A stretch of DNA of 64,000 nt from Choristoneura fumiferana (taxonomy: Eukaryota > Arthropoda > Insecta > Lepidoptera > Tortricidae): contig NC_133472.1 of NCBI RefSeq assembly GCF_025370935.1, positions 44,895,951 through 44,959,950 on the forward strand. Reading direction: 5' to 3'. The position numbers and the translations under genes were made by a program. Below, piece after piece: positions 1 to 9,765 of the stretch. The notes under the pieces were generated by a model. That model searched no databases. It was not told the origin of the DNA and saw only the letters and a list, made by a program, of their open reading frames with translations. Position 1 is the first letter of the stretch. Every line of letters starts with the position of its first letter.

Positions 1-89
1 CTATATAACTCAATTGGCAAATTCAGACTTTGTACCCCTTTTCACTGAGCCACATATTTTGTTCAAAATGACATTTCGCACAAACCAAC

Positions 90-370
90 CACAGAAACCA
101 ACTGCTACCAGAATAGTAGGTTAGATTAGGCTAGAACTGCGTCTTCCACAGAAACGAACTGCTACCAGAAAAGTAGGTTAGGTTAGAACTGCGCTCCCCA
201 CAGAAACGAACTGCGATATTTTGGGAAGAGTACTTTATGCCAAACGATACATTTTACTAAATAATACTTGGTAATATGAAACATGACTAAGTAGGTAATT
301 ATTTGTGATGCGATAGTTTTTTGGCAAATGATTTTTTGCCAAATGATACTTTGGGAAAAGTTTTTTGCCC
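90..370. repeat. Short tandem repeat plus TTTGCCAAATGAT-type interspersed repeat
   Basis: A unit containing CACAGAAACGAACTGCTACC and GTAGGTTAGGTTAG is repeated about 2.3 times, with starts near 90, 147 and 199 (spacing 57 and 52 bp). It runs into a stretch with several variants of TTGCCAAATGATACTTTGGG. No coding potential is seen. The family name is not known to me; the structure suggests a degraded MITE or a Helitron fragment. Confidence 0.5.
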
Positions 371-1620
371 ATACATTAGTAATCCGGCGATGTGATTAGG
401 ACAGTCAGTAGCAGAAGTAGACAAGCGGCTATAAGTGGGTGATCCGTAACCGTAACCGCTCATCCACTTCTGCTGCCGACTGTACATTACTGGTTATAGG
501 ATTCACTAATATTACATTTCTAAAGCGGGGATTGCCTGAACGTTATGTAAAGTGCGACATTTTCCTCTCCAGACTGGTTAGACTGCCTGTGGGGCTATAA
601 CACTTTCGTATTTCCAGTAAGGAAAGAGCAAGTTAATATTACACTAAGCTAATAATGGAATCAATATGATTCCTGGGATTTGTAAATTGGTGTTAATTCA
701 TTCTCAATAATAGGATAAATCGTCAATTAATAGCGACCTTTCGATAACTGGCCACCTTATTCTAAAAAATAATTCAATTTATAGAAATAATATTCTATTT
801 CAATCCAATTTATTAAAAGTGTAAACAAAGATGCCATTAACCCGACCACAGACATTTAGTGATGTGAAAACCTAGAAACTATTGCAAAATAAATAATGTG
901 TTCAGTAAATCGACTAATTTATTAATTGAATAGATCAAAGTACTTTTGTCTATTTTATTATTTACAATACTTGATTTAATTCCAAAGACGTTTATTCAAT
1001 TATAAAAGCAGTAACTATTTTTTTTTATTTTAAGATAAGTAAATAAAAATCGCTTATTCGATCGAGCATTAATCGAATTTTAAAATGTCAAATTTTCCAC
1101 CACCTCTTCTCTAGTCTTTGCTACTAGATTATACACATGTTTCATTTAAGAAATAACGTCAGATTTGCCGAAGATTATTCAAATTAAAATTAAATATTGA
1201 AATCAAGGTGAATTTTGGTGAAAAAAGGGATTAGACGTCTAGTTAAAAGACACGAATTATAGATAAATGTGTTATTGATCCGATCCAGTGGGTGTTTATA
1301 CAAGAATTTTGATGAAACCGGTTTGTTTACACTTTTCATAAATTCTATTGATATACCGTATAATTTTAGTATAAGGTGGCCAGTAATTGACGACACTCAC
1401 GACAAAGTGTCTCCAAAACTCCAATCCAATGACGGTTGTACTTATAACTGTAATTTAATTGCGTTTTTGGAGAAAACACGTCCTTATTTAAGTAAGTCGT
1501 ATAACGGCATAAGTGTGGTTTTCTTTCACTCGATGACTGGTACGCTTCCACTGTGCGGTTTAACCGTTTCTTTCACCTCGCACGTGTAAAATATGGAACG
1601 GATTCACTGCTGCAGTTTTT
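371..1620. other. AT-rich intergenic DNA with no recognised feature
   Basis: No repeat family or gene is recognised. A 106-codon plus-strand frame (1269-1589) overlaps a 61-codon minus-strand frame. Neither has a recognisable domain, and the codon content looks like ordinary AT-rich DNA. Confidence 0.4.
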
Positions 1621-1629
1621 TCATCAAGC

Positions 1630-1780
1630 TATGATCTGGGTACCTTCAAAAGGCGAGTGTATCATCTATTGCAAGGCCGGCAACGCACCCGCACTCCTAA
1701 TACTGTAGGTGTCCATGTGCGGCGGTGATAACTTACCATTAGGAGACCCGCCCGCTCGTTTGCCAGCTGCTTGATAAAAA
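1630..1780 (+). mobile_element. Lepidopteran non-LTR retrotransposon 3' tail fragment
   Basis: The sequence runs through GGCAACGCACCCGC, then GTCCATGTGCGGCGGTGAT, then TTACCATTAGGAGACCCGCC and CTCGTTTGCC, ending in an A-rich run. This order matches the terminal part of a very common lepidopteran non-LTR element. Related but different copies occur at 38280, 44600, 58765 and 59886. It is 5'-truncated, as expected for a target-primed insertion, and no coding sequence remains. Confidence 0.6.
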
Positions 1781-1805
1781 AAGTACAAGTAAACCCAACG
1801 TTACT

Positions 1806-2060
1806 TTAATTTCCACTGTTGAACGAAGGCCTCCTCTTTAGAACGGCACAATGTACGACAACTTGTTCTAATCTCACATCGTCAGTCCATCTAGTTGGAG
1901 TTGGAGGTCTGCCAACTCTTCGCCTTCCGGTTCGCGGTCGCCACTCGAGGACTTTTCTTTCCCAACTGTTATTTGGCTCACCCACTTGAACTTGTATATT
2001 ATTCGAGCTATGTTCCATTTCCTTTAGTTCTTTTTCCGTATTCCGGATTCTATTGAGCAA
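1806..2060 (-). pseudogene. RTE-type LINE ORF2 C-terminal remnant
   Basis: Minus-strand translation gives VLEWRPRTGRRRVGRPP followed by TRWTDDV. This is the C-terminal signature of lepidopteran RTE-clade endonuclease/reverse transcriptase proteins, beyond the polymerase palm. Only the last ~80 codons remain, with an extra two-residue insertion (PTP before TRW) and no usual MQAA...WRSLGEAY end. The catalytic domains are absent, so it is dead. Similar pieces lie at 6595, 22376, 26440 and 33105. Confidence 0.65.
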
Positions 2061-2090
2061 AGAATCTTAAAATGGATTTTTATTCTAAGG

Positions 2091-2135
2091 ACGAATAGAA
2101 TAGAATAGAAAAACTTTATTGTATAATCTGTGTAT
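2091..2135 (-). repeat. (TAGAA)n tail of a LINE-like 3' end
   Basis: GAATAGAATAGAATAGAA is followed by an ACTTTATT stretch. The mirror arrangement, AAATAAACG then (TATTC)n, occurs at 17925-17957 on the plus strand, so both are probably the simple-repeat tail of one non-LTR family. Confidence 0.45.
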
Positions 2136-2207
2136 GTACAAAGATGGTGAAAAATTTTTAGTGTCTCAACAGTTACCCTTCCGGGCATACAATGTTTTAT
2201 GACTAGC

Positions 2208-2458
2208 GACGGTTAAAGAGTAGCGTTTTTTTCTGCGCGTATACGCTCGTTTTTGGCATACGCGCTTACACGCGCTCAACATTAAATGTATGCGCTCATT
2301 CCTGCGTGTTTTCTCGTGTTTGGTCTTAAGGACATGTTCTCACTCGTGCTTATAATGTGCGTCAACGCTTGAAGAAAACAAAACCGCACCTGTGCGCGCG
2401 TACACGCGCTTTCAACAATGAGCTTATACGCGCGTCTAAAACGCTAGTCTGTAACCGC
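2208..2458. mobile_element. MITE-like element rich in CGCG/TACACGCG
   Basis: The left end reads CGGTTAAAGAGTAGCGTTTT. The right end, read in reverse complement, begins CGGTTACAGACTAGCGTTTT, giving an imperfect ~20 bp terminal inverted repeat. The interior alternates purine-pyrimidine words such as CGCGCGTACACGCGC. The target duplication is not clear and there is no ORF. Called from structure only. Confidence 0.45.
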
Positions 2459-2610
2459 CCTATATCAATTCCTAAGATATAAGGCGGTTTCAGATGATGA
2501 GAAGATGATCCTATCTTTAAAAAATCAGTTTCAGGTGCTATGGTGTTGAGCTGGGTGTTGATGAGCCAGTAAGTCCGGCCTTTTCTTAAAAAAAAATAGT
2601 TTACTTAAAT

Positions 2611-2648
2611 AAACACCACGCCACGCCACGCCACGCCACGCCGCGCCA
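2611..2648. repeat. (CCACG)n microsatellite
   Basis: Five to six near-perfect CCACG units, with a final GCGCC variant, directly before a LINE 3' tail. Being a simple repeat it is likely length-polymorphic. Confidence 0.8.
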
Positions 2649-2651
2649 CGG

Positions 2652-2777
2652 CTTGCCGTGGCATTATGCTGAGTGGGACCTGTTTAGCGTCATGTATGTC
2701 TTTATTTGTTCTATGTTTGTTCCTAGTTTGTTTTTTATGGCGTTAAATAAATGTATTTTCTTTCTTTCTTTCTTTCT
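2652..2777 (+). mobile_element. LINE 3' UTR fragment with (TTTC)n tail
   Basis: The stretch includes GGCATTATGCTGAGTGGGAC and GGCGTTAAATAAATGTATTT, and ends in four or five TTTC units. The same family appears in reverse at 32394-32580 (GAAA units then ATACATTTATTC) and as a (TTC)n-tailed relative at 15228-15431. It is 5'-truncated and non-coding. Confidence 0.55.
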
Positions 2778-2950
2778 TAAAAAGTTTTTACAAATGAATT
2801 ATTCATCAGACCCCTAACTAGGCAGAGCCTGTAACTTGGGTGTCTGTGAGAGCGAACTATAAAAAACAAAGTTACTATGTACTAAAAACAGCTGGACGCT
2901 ATCAGCTTGATACAATTATAACAGAGCGCCAATAGTGCATGCAAAACTAA

Positions 2951-3300
2951 GGCTGGAAACAGTGCTCGACCGACGGTACGTCCTGACCGTCAGCGCTGAC
3001 CGTCGGTTGCGAAAATTCATTCAGTGCTACGCTGACGGCGAACTGCGACGCGTGTGTACCGTTCACAGGTCGGTCGCTCCGTCAGCGAAGCACTGAACGC
3101 ATCCATATAATCTTATAGCTCGTCGGTCGACCGACGCCGCGCGACCGACGAACCGGACCGACGGCTCGACCGACCGTACGCGCGCACCAAATCACGTGCA
3201 TACCGTCAGCGTAGCTGTGTGCACATTCATAGACTTGCATAGATATAGCTACGCTGACTGACGGTCAGCGCTGACCGTCGGTCGAGCACTGTTTCCAGCC
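2951..3300. mobile_element. PIF/Harbinger-like MITE with TAA target duplication
   Basis: The element starts GGCTGGAAACAGTGCTCG and ends with the exact inverse; the terminal inverted repeat is perfect for 26 bp. A TAA trinucleotide flanks both sides (2948-2950 and 3301-3303). A 3-bp TAA/TTA duplication with GG-starting termini is typical of PIF/Harbinger. The 350 bp interior is packed with GACCGACG and GTCAGCGCTGAC words in both orientations, so a single strand would fold extensively. There is no transposase; it is a non-autonomous derivative. Confidence 0.8.
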
Positions 3301-3377
3301 TAACATAAACAAGATAGTAGGTAGTAGGAATAGTCATTTTACCTAGTGTTGTATGTTTTGTGCGTGTATTGTTAAGG

Positions 3378-3378
<1 letters not shown>

Positions 3379-3422
<44 letters not shown>
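3379..3422. repeat. (TG)22 microsatellite
   Basis: Uninterrupted TG dinucleotide repeat. It causes the poly-CV stretch in an overlapping spurious frame. Confidence 0.95.
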
Positions 3423-3426
<4 letters not shown>

Positions 3427-3427
3427 A

Positions 3428-3540
3428 AACCCACGCAAAAAGAGGGCTGTTATAATATTGCCACCTAGCTCTAACACCCGTCTCTCTGTCAGTGGCATCG
3501 CTACCAGTTTGAAATCAGTACATCAGAACAAGGGTAAAGT
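3428..3540 (+). repeat. Fragment of the AAAAAGAGGGGTGTTATAA interspersed family
   Basis: It contains CGCAAAAAGAGGGCTGTTAT and a later GTCAGTGGCATCGC. This matches the order of the better copies at 40163, 46914, 50350 (reverse) and 41290 (reverse). The copy is diverged and truncated. Confidence 0.45.
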
Positions 3541-3566
3541 GGTTTTATGTATTAATAGTTATTAAT

Positions 3567-3683
3567 GATACAAGTGCGGAAAGTAGGCAATTCCCAACGA
3601 GTGGCGGAGAACTTGAAACACGAGCGAAGCGAGTGTTTTGAGCCGGCACGAGTTGGGAATTTCCTACTTTCGACACGTATATC
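3567..3683. mobile_element. Short MITE with ~30 bp inverted ends
   Basis: The left end (GATACAAGTGCGGAAAGTAG, then CAATTCCCAAC) is inverse to the right end (GTTGGGAATTTCCTACTTTC, then GACACGTATATC). The interior GAGCGAAGCGAGTGTTTTGA links the arms. At about 117 bp it is a single stem-loop. A related GTGCGG/TTTACCGCAC stretch sits at 4820-4870. Confidence 0.6.
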
Positions 3684-3689
3684 ATACAA

Positions 3690-4440
3690 CGTTTTACAAT
3701 GCATTAAGCGAGGAAAAAAATCGAGGCAGTGACTACATCATTTATTTGCCATACTCCTTTTACTACAGTAGCAGGCAGTAGATATACATACCGACATGCA
3801 CGCCAAACCAAAATACACTTTATTAAACCAACTTTCATAACAATCATTGACTCAGAAGATTAGAACAGCTACAGCTACTAATGATAGGTAAAGGAGACTT
3901 TGTTTTAGTATCGTGATTTTTTATGATTAATTATTAGCCCTTGTTGCTTGACATTTTCCACAATTATATTGGCCAGTCCTTATGGAGGAGTGCACGCTCC
4001 TATAATGCTAAATATCAGTGCAACCCGTGAATAAATCCCTGTAATAGTTAAGTAACATCAAGTATATTATTATGTACCTATCTAATCTACCAGCTCTTAA
4101 CAAAAAGTTACCGTAAATCTGAGATTTTTTGGCTTTGGAACTGTAAATAAATCAAAACTGGTTCACTAATTCTAATAGATAAAAGCAAATAAATAAGAAT
4201 AAGACATACCGGTAGATGTTATAATATCCATGCGTGTAGAAGTAGATTATTCTATCAATTTACGATGTTTATTAACTTAGGTATGTATATTATAGTTCAC
4301 GTATTTTGTTCAGCATTGAGTTGTCACTAACAATATGTGCTTCGTGGAGGACGTAAGGCGGCGTAAAGTCAGATATAGATTCATCATTTAAAATTTTAAT
4401 TTACTCATCAAAAATTAATTCACCGGACTGAACTCATGAA
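3690..4440. other. AT-rich stretch, nothing recognised
   Basis: No gene, repeat family or strong inverted structure was identified on either strand. Confidence 0.35.
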
Positions 4441-4495
4441 CATTACTTTGGCGGGGTTTCATGACAGGCGCGAACGGGTAACCATGATTGGTTCG

Positions 4496-4561
4496 TGCTA
4501 CGTCGTGCGCGCGCACTGGAAGCTCATTGGTTAACTTTCGAGTGCGCGCGCTTGACGTCGC
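4496..4561. repeat. GC-rich inverted repeat (GTGCGCGCGCACT)
   Basis: GTCGTGCGCGCGCACT and AGTGCGCGCGCTTGACGTC are arranged as an inverted pair around about 28 bp. The block is strikingly CpG-rich against its AT-rich surroundings. It is most likely the core of a small MITE starting near 4440. Confidence 0.4.
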
Positions 4562-5010
4562 ACGGTCCGAATTGGACTCAAGAATTTATTCCCTTTTTTT
4601 TCATAACTTTAGACGGAATTAAAATAAGAGTTTACATGAAAAAAAAAAAAACGTTCTCTTTTCTGTCGCGTTTAATCTGTATTATCTTATCAGTAAATAT
4701 TCAGTTGGTTGCATCAAACGTTTTCTTATTTGTTCAAAGCCTAACTATAACGACTCTTTAGACTTATTTTTTTAACAATACTTTGGACATCATTTGGCAA
4801 TTTAAAAAGTTACTTTACCGCACAAGTGCGGTAAGTAAAATCCATACAACTTTACTGCACACTTGTGGATGCGTGCAGGAATCACTAATTTTCTATGGAT
4901 ATGTTGACCCACGTCAAGAGGCACGTGCATTGTAAAATTATACTATTCATACTAATGGATTTTGACACATGCCAGTGGTTACCGATTCAAAGTACGCGTA
5001 TAATAACCTC

Positions 5011-5053
5011 AGTAGCAATAGATTGCGGAGCTTGCCCGCAATCTATAGCTACT
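5011..5053. repeat. Perfect-stem hairpin
   Basis: AGTAGC-AATAGATTGCGG is inverse to CCGCAATCTA-TA-GCTACT around an AGCTTGC loop, with outer CCTCAG/CTGAGG half-sites. It could be the relic of a tiny MITE. No transcript evidence is visible. Confidence 0.5.
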
Positions 5054-5099
5054 ACAGCGCTGAGGCCGGTGAAGCTTGCAGCAGCATTACACTGAGTAG

Positions 5100-5700
5100 A
5101 GGGGCCACGTGGAGCCTAATTACTCTTTGATGTATTTTCCATTGTTCTATTTTGTATGTTATTTTCTGTATCATCTGTTTTGTATGTTTTTTGTGTTCGA
5201 GTTCTCAAATAAATTAAAGTGTTATTTAATAGATAGACCTTATTACTCTCTAAATGAATATTTCGAGAAGATTTATGATTCATAATGTTATTGTTTATGT
5301 GAATTTTGTAAATTTGTGTTTTATATTGATTGGTATTTGGAATTATTTTGTTATAAACACTGAATTTTATCGTAAACGTAAAATACTGGTATAATTTAGT
5401 GTAAACAAGTAAGTTTTGCATGCCATGTTGTGGCGGAACATACATACATGTAACTTTTCTACTGACATGTCGTTTGTACCAACTTTGTGTATGTTTTAGC
5501 AAAAATAAATGATTTTGATTTGACATCGATTTAAAATGTTTAAACAAATCTTTCCCTCTCTCTTTCTCTCCCTATCTAGTATATTTGTATCTTGTCTTGT
5601 TTTTTTACCTTTAAGGCCTGGGGACTGGACTAAAATAAAAGTTGTGAAATTTTATGAAAAGTTTTTTCGGTCGGCACTTCCACCCCACTTTTATACCTAG
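5100..5700. other. AT-rich stretch without a supported gene
   Basis: A 143-codon minus-strand frame (5116-5547) is open, but it is dominated by N, K, I, Y, T and S codons, as expected of AT-rich random sequence. It shows no domain, signal or splice context. Confidence 0.4.
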
Positions 5701-5707
5701 TGCTATC

Positions 5708-5784
5708 CACGAAGACGCGTGATTTTGTCAAAATTAGCTATTAATGACATTGTAATAAGAACCACGGCACGCGTCATCGTGAAT
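5708..5784. repeat. Short inverted repeat CACGAAGACGCGTG / CACGCGTCATCGTG
   Basis: Two arms of about 14 bp, one mismatch apart, enclose about 50 bp. Probably a degraded MITE. Confidence 0.4.
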
Positions 5785-6175
5785 GACTCTACCAATATTA
5801 GCACAAAGAAAGGTTAAGTCGCAAACTTTGATCACACTAGATTTAGCATCGTTATTGTCTTTAGTGTTCATAAAACATTAACCCTGAACATCATCTCTTT
5901 TAATAATAGGTAAGTACTTCTAACCAAAACACACTTAAACACTTCTTATTATTATTTTTTCTAACTTGTGTATGTCACTGCTGTGTGTGCTGTGGAAGTG
6001 AACACTTCGGGAAACAGTTACTCAAATATAATGTACCACAGACACTTATTCCGACGTAAATAGGCCGTTGTAACATATTTAAGAGTGGTTTAAATATATA
6101 TTTTTGTACTTGACTGTACAGTTGAACCATTTGATTCCATCCATCGTAAAACTTTTTTTCCCTTATCTTATCAAG

Positions 6176-6265
6176 CAATGCGATGTGACCGTGACTTTTT
6201 TCTACGAAAAGGTTCCAGAGAGGGTCACAGTTGGTTCGAGTGTACAACAAGCTTTATTAGCTTAA
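6176..6265 (+). other. Weak candidate internal or terminal exon
   Basis: A polypyrimidine run (TTTTTTTCCCTTATC) followed by AAG at 6173-6175 resembles a splice acceptor. Reading from 6176 gives QCDVTVTFFYEKVPERVTVG and nine more residues before TAA at 6263. The start is in the same frame a real 3' exon would need, but no homologue is recognised. A different frame stays open to a CAG|GTAATA donor-like site at 6370, and an antisense 91-codon frame also overlaps. Chance remains the more likely explanation. Confidence 0.15.
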
Positions 6266-6594
6266 AGTTTAAACTCACCAGCCAGTATGAGAAGGACACA
6301 AACACTCAATCGGAAAGGAGACATGCTTTCGTCGGCTCCTATCAACGTATTACGGAATCGCTTCTCGAACAGGTAATATAATGTAGTACCGCCGCAATTA
6401 GGGCTGTGACGACAACGATGATTACAACGAAACATATCGATGACTGAAACAGCTGTTTCGATGTTAGAAATTCGAACTTCGAATTTCCACGCTTGTAGTA
6501 TTGAAGGCAGTTACTGTTCTTAACCTTGTTTTGGAATTTACCATTACCGGACTAGTTTTCTAAGAAAATCTAATTAAGTACTATGTGAGATTAT

Positions 6595-6792
6595 CAAAAA
6601 ATATAAGGACTGATGGCCGATGGGGTTAGAAGGTTGTCGAATGGCGTCCGCGGATTGGTAGGCTCCAAATAACATGGAGCGACGACTTGGTTAAGATCGC
6701 GGTGGCTGCGGAAAGCACAAGACCGGTCTGAGTGGAGAACCTTAGGGGAGGCCTATGTCCAGCAGTGGACGTCTTTCGGCTGACATGATGTT
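6595..6792 (+). pseudogene. RTE-type LINE 3' end, degraded
   Basis: The order is TGGCGTCCGCGGATTGGTAG, then TGGAGCGACGACTTGGTTAA, then GGGAGGCCTATGTCCAGCAG, then TGGACGTCTTTCGGCTGA and ATGATG. This is the end of RTE ORF2 (W-R-P-R..., TW-S-D-D-L-V-K) and its short 3' tail, as in the copies at 26440 and 33105. Frameshifts and loss of upstream domains make it a pseudogene. Confidence 0.65.
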
Positions 6793-6835
6793 TTTTTTTG
6801 TCATTTAAACATAAAATGATGAAGATATACCAGTA

Positions 6836-6953
6836 ATATTTTTCTAAGGATTTCGTATTGTGTACGGAATATTCCAAGTTTAAGTATATTTTATACCTTA
6901 GGCTGCTATTTACTCTTGAACTACTAATAATTCTCAAGCAATCTTACCCGTTA
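6836..6953 (+). repeat. Fragment of the GGTTCCGTA-type repeat family
   Basis: About 118 bp matches 14418-14550 closely (TTTCTAAGGATTTCGTATT, then CTACTAATAATTCTCAAGCA). The counterpart end of the same family lies inverted at 7088-7170, so the element appears broken and rearranged around the neighbouring RTE tail. Confidence 0.55.
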
Positions 6954-7087
6954 TAAAATACGTAAAACAAACAAATGTTTATTAACGAGTTTAAAAAAAA
7001 GTCTATCACGAACAATTCTTGGAGTAGACACATTAACTTACTCGTATATATTAATATATTAAGAAAAGTTCATCAGAAAAGAAAGCC

Positions 7088-7170
7088 ATAGAAATATTAC
7101 TTAATTTTTTCGTAATGGCTACAGAACCCTATTTTGGGCGTGTCCAATTCGCTCTTACCGTTTTTTTTTT
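7088..7170 (-). repeat. Inverted end of the same GGTTCCGTA family
   Basis: The reverse complement of this stretch matches 14339-14420 (GGACACGCCCAAAATAGGG, then GTAGCCATTACGAAAAAATT). It faces the 6836-6953 fragment in opposite orientation. Confidence 0.55.
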
Positions 7171-7658
7171 AAATTTGTGGTCCATCTTAATCCGTGAATC
7201 ATCAAAAACGCATCTCTGCTTTTGTCCGGCTGGATTGCCCAATGAACTTTACCCCACGTCATTTCCAGCTAAATCCGCATTTGAGGATCTCACAAAAACT
7301 ACCTATATCTCTGACGCACATTAACTTACTCTAACGACGTATTATGTTTACTTTGGCATAGAGTGGACCATTGACCATTATTCAAAACCGATCCGAACCT
7401 GTCCGGTTGGACAAAAAAGTGCTGTCAATAAATACAGTAGGAACCTAAAACGATATCGATAAACTCCGTGCACTAATATTTCTTTTTTGCATAAAATAAC
7501 ACCTTTTAAGGTTCTCAAACTAAAGGGACAACAGGATCATATTACAAAGACTCCGCTTTTTTAAATCATAATTTCGTTCTTATCGATATTTTATTCTTAA
7601 TCCCTATTTGGTTACAGCTTGCTGCTAAAGGTAAATTAGGTAATAAGATATATAAGCA

Positions 7659-7770
7659 CTAGCCTACAACCGCGGTTTCGCTCGGAGAAACTCAGGGATT
7701 TCGTCAAAATTCCCGCGGGAATTCCCTAAAATTAAACCGATGTTTTCTCCAACATTACATAGTAAAACCG
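7659..7770 (-). mobile_element. Helitron-like 3' terminus fragment
   Basis: In reverse complement the sequence ends in a GC hairpin (CGAGCGAAACCGCGG) followed by CTAG and T, the Helitron 3' end pattern. The adjacent body contains AAAATTCCCGCGGGAATTCC, a word shared with the Helitrons at 52403 and 54039. The 5' end is not found. Confidence 0.5.
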
Positions 7771-7944
7771 CTAAATGTAGAAACATTTTTTTTAATGGTT
7801 TTTTATAGCAATATTAATGTAAACCGCCATGTTATATTTGTGGAACTGGTTTTGTAGAATCTCAGAATTTCAATTCAAATCCCAGACATTGGTTTAAAAG
7901 TGCGAAACCGTGTTTGAATGCTGGCATGCTAATCTATGCTAATA

Positions 7945-8035
7945 AGTATTCAAAGTCAAAGTCAGAGTCAAAAATACTTTATTCAATTCAAGTACTTATG
8001 AAAGTCAAAAAAAATCTACCATCGGTATTATAAAG
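7945..8035 (-). mobile_element. LINE 3' tail with (GACTTT)n
   Basis: AAAGTCAAAGTCAGAGTC, then ATACTTTATTCAATTC, then GTCAAAAAAAATCTACCATC is the reverse of a non-LTR 3' end whose plus form (58390-58566) ends ATTGAATAAAGATAA then repeated GACTTT. Severely 5'-truncated. Other copies lie at 23466, 30006 and 35905. Confidence 0.6.
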
Positions 8036-8351
8036 AGTTTGAATGTTAGTTACGAATTAACTCAAAAACTACTGGACTGATTTAAAAAATTCTTTCACTA
8101 TTAGAATGCTAAATTATTCCATAGTGCCATAGGCTGTATTTATTAACAGAAAAATTAGGGTTCCGTACTAAAACTACTATACTAATATTATAAAGAGGAA
8201 AACTTTGTATTTTTGGATGTTTGTTACGAATTAACTCAAAAACTACTGGACCGATTTCAAATATTCTTTCACTATTAGAATGTTAAATTATTCCAAAGTG
8301 CTATAGGTTATATTTATTAACAGAAAAAATTAGGGTTCCGTACGAAAACTA
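8026..8351 (+). repeat. Tandem pair of Helitron-type 5' segments
   Basis: Two ~160 bp units (about 8026-8178 and 8186-8351) share TTACGAATTAACTCAAAAAC, ACTACTGGAC and TTATTAACAGAAAAA, and end with TTAGGGTTCCGTAC. The second starts TACTAATATTATAAAGAGG, similar to lepidopteran Helitron 5' ends. Head-to-tail arrays fit rolling-circle transposition but could also be unequal exchange. Confidence 0.5.
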
Positions 8352-8835
8352 CAATAATGTAACTCAAAGTGTAAAAAAAGTTGCCGTGAAACATCTTTCA
8401 TCGCATGCGCTGTAGAAACTATTGATTATAGAACAAAAAATGTTTTAGGATATTAAAGAACACAACAAGGTCTACAAAAAACGTCCTGATACTATATATC
8501 CAACTATTGTAGTTATGTCACTATAACTACTTTTTTACATTTTAAAAGTTGAAATGTCGATTAAAATCAGACCATGTTATCCATACCTTTGTATTAATCC
8601 TTATCCAAATAAATAATTTTTATACTCAAGACGGTTTCAATACCTGTAGACTACTTTTTGAATTATTCAAATCGGACATTCCATTCAAAAGATATTACGA
8701 AATTAAAAATAGCAATCTAACCAAAAAATGCATTTACTCTTAAGTTGACGCTCCCGGGTTCGTGCGTCGGGTGTAGTTTTTGGGAAATTGAGCTAAAAAT
8801 GTGTGTGAAGTGCCCTTGATTAGAGACCTTTTTAG

Positions 8836-9047
8836 AGTTCTGTGCCTAAAGACTACACTATTACTAAGAATCCACTGTCCGTCTGTCTGTCTGTCACTAG
8901 GCAGTATCTCATGAATCGTGATAGCTAGACAGTTGAAACTTTCACAGATGATGTAGGTATTTCTATTGCCGCTATAACAACAAATACTAAAAACAGAACA
9001 AAATAAATGTTTAATGGGGGCTCCCATACAACAAACGTGATTTTATT
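8836..9047 (+). repeat. GGTTCCGTAC-family repeat, left part
   Basis: It contains GTCCGTCTGTCTGTCTGTCA, GGCAGTATCTCATGAATCGT and GGGGGCTCCCATACAACAAA, in the order also seen at 28905 and 35562. A SINE follows at 9049, and a further piece of the family resumes at 9455. Confidence 0.55.
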
Positions 9048-9048
9048 T

Positions 9049-9366
9049 CATCATCATCATCATCATCATCCCAGCCTATATACGTCCCACTGCTGGGCAC
9101 AGGCCTCCTCTCAGAACAAGAGGGCTTGGGCCATAGTTCCCACGCGGGCCCAGTGCGGATTGGGAACTTCACACGCACCATTGAATTGCTTCGCAGGTTT
9201 GTGCAGGTTTCCTCACGATGTTTTCCTTCACCGCAAAGCTCGTGGTAAATTTCAAATGTAATTCCGCACATGAATTTCGAAAAAGTCAGAGGTGCGAGCC
9301 GGGGTTTGAACCCACGACCCTCTGTTTGAGAGGCGATAGGTCAAACCACTAGGCCACCACGGCTCT
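9049..9366 (-). mobile_element. tRNA-derived SINE with (ATG)n tail
   Basis: On the minus strand the head reads GAGCCGTGGTGGCCTAGTGG then, further on, GTGGGTTCAAACCCCGGCTC: an A-box-like and a B-box-like Pol III promoter in a tRNA-like context. The body ends GTGCCCAGCAGTGGGACGTA, then TATAGGCTGGGATGATG and repeated ATG. The 3' end resembles the RTE LINE end at 26665-26709 (CCAACAGTGGACGTCC then GGCTGAGATGATG), implying RTE-dependent mobilisation. It appears full length at ~318 bp. Other copies: 38628, 50889 and 53040. Confidence 0.8.
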
Positions 9367-9454
9367 CATTTTCCGGCTCGCTTGAAATAATCACAGAATA
9401 TTTATTTGTATAAATGTACTTTGAAAATAAATAATTAAATTAAAATAAAATAAA

Positions 9455-9585
9455 TATTTAAGGTGGGCTCCCATACAGCCAACCTGATTTTTTTGCCGTT
9501 TTATGCTAGTGTCTAATGTTGTATAGGTACGGAACCCTTCGTACGAGAGTCCGACTCGCACTTGTCCAATTTTTTCACTTTGTCC
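9455..9585 (+). repeat. GGTTCCGTAC-family repeat, right end
   Basis: GGTGGGCTCCCATACAG leads to GGTACGGAACCCTTCGTAC and GAGAGTCCGACTCGCACTTG, ending in a T-rich run, the typical right terminus of this lepidopteran family. The AAATAAATRTTTAAG...CTCCCATACA word is present both here and before the SINE, so two partial copies or an internal duplication are involved. Confidence 0.55.
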
Positions 9586-9765
9586 GTGCAAAGCCGGGGC
9601 GGGTCACTAGTCTATATATATAAAAGAAGAAACTGACTGACTGACTGACTGACTGACTGACTGACTTATAGATCAACGCACAGCCCAAACCGCTGGGCTA
9701 GAAACTTGAAATTTGGAATATATATCCTTAATAGATGTAGACGCGCACTAAGAAAGGATTTTTCG

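Noticed and set aside
5116..5547. 143-codon minus-strand ORF as a gene
   Set aside because: Composition follows AT-rich random sequence; no domain, no conservation evidence, no splice or promoter context.
5975..6250. 91-codon antisense ORF opposite the 6176 exon candidate
   Set aside because: No domain recognised and it overlaps another equally plausible frame; both are probably chance.
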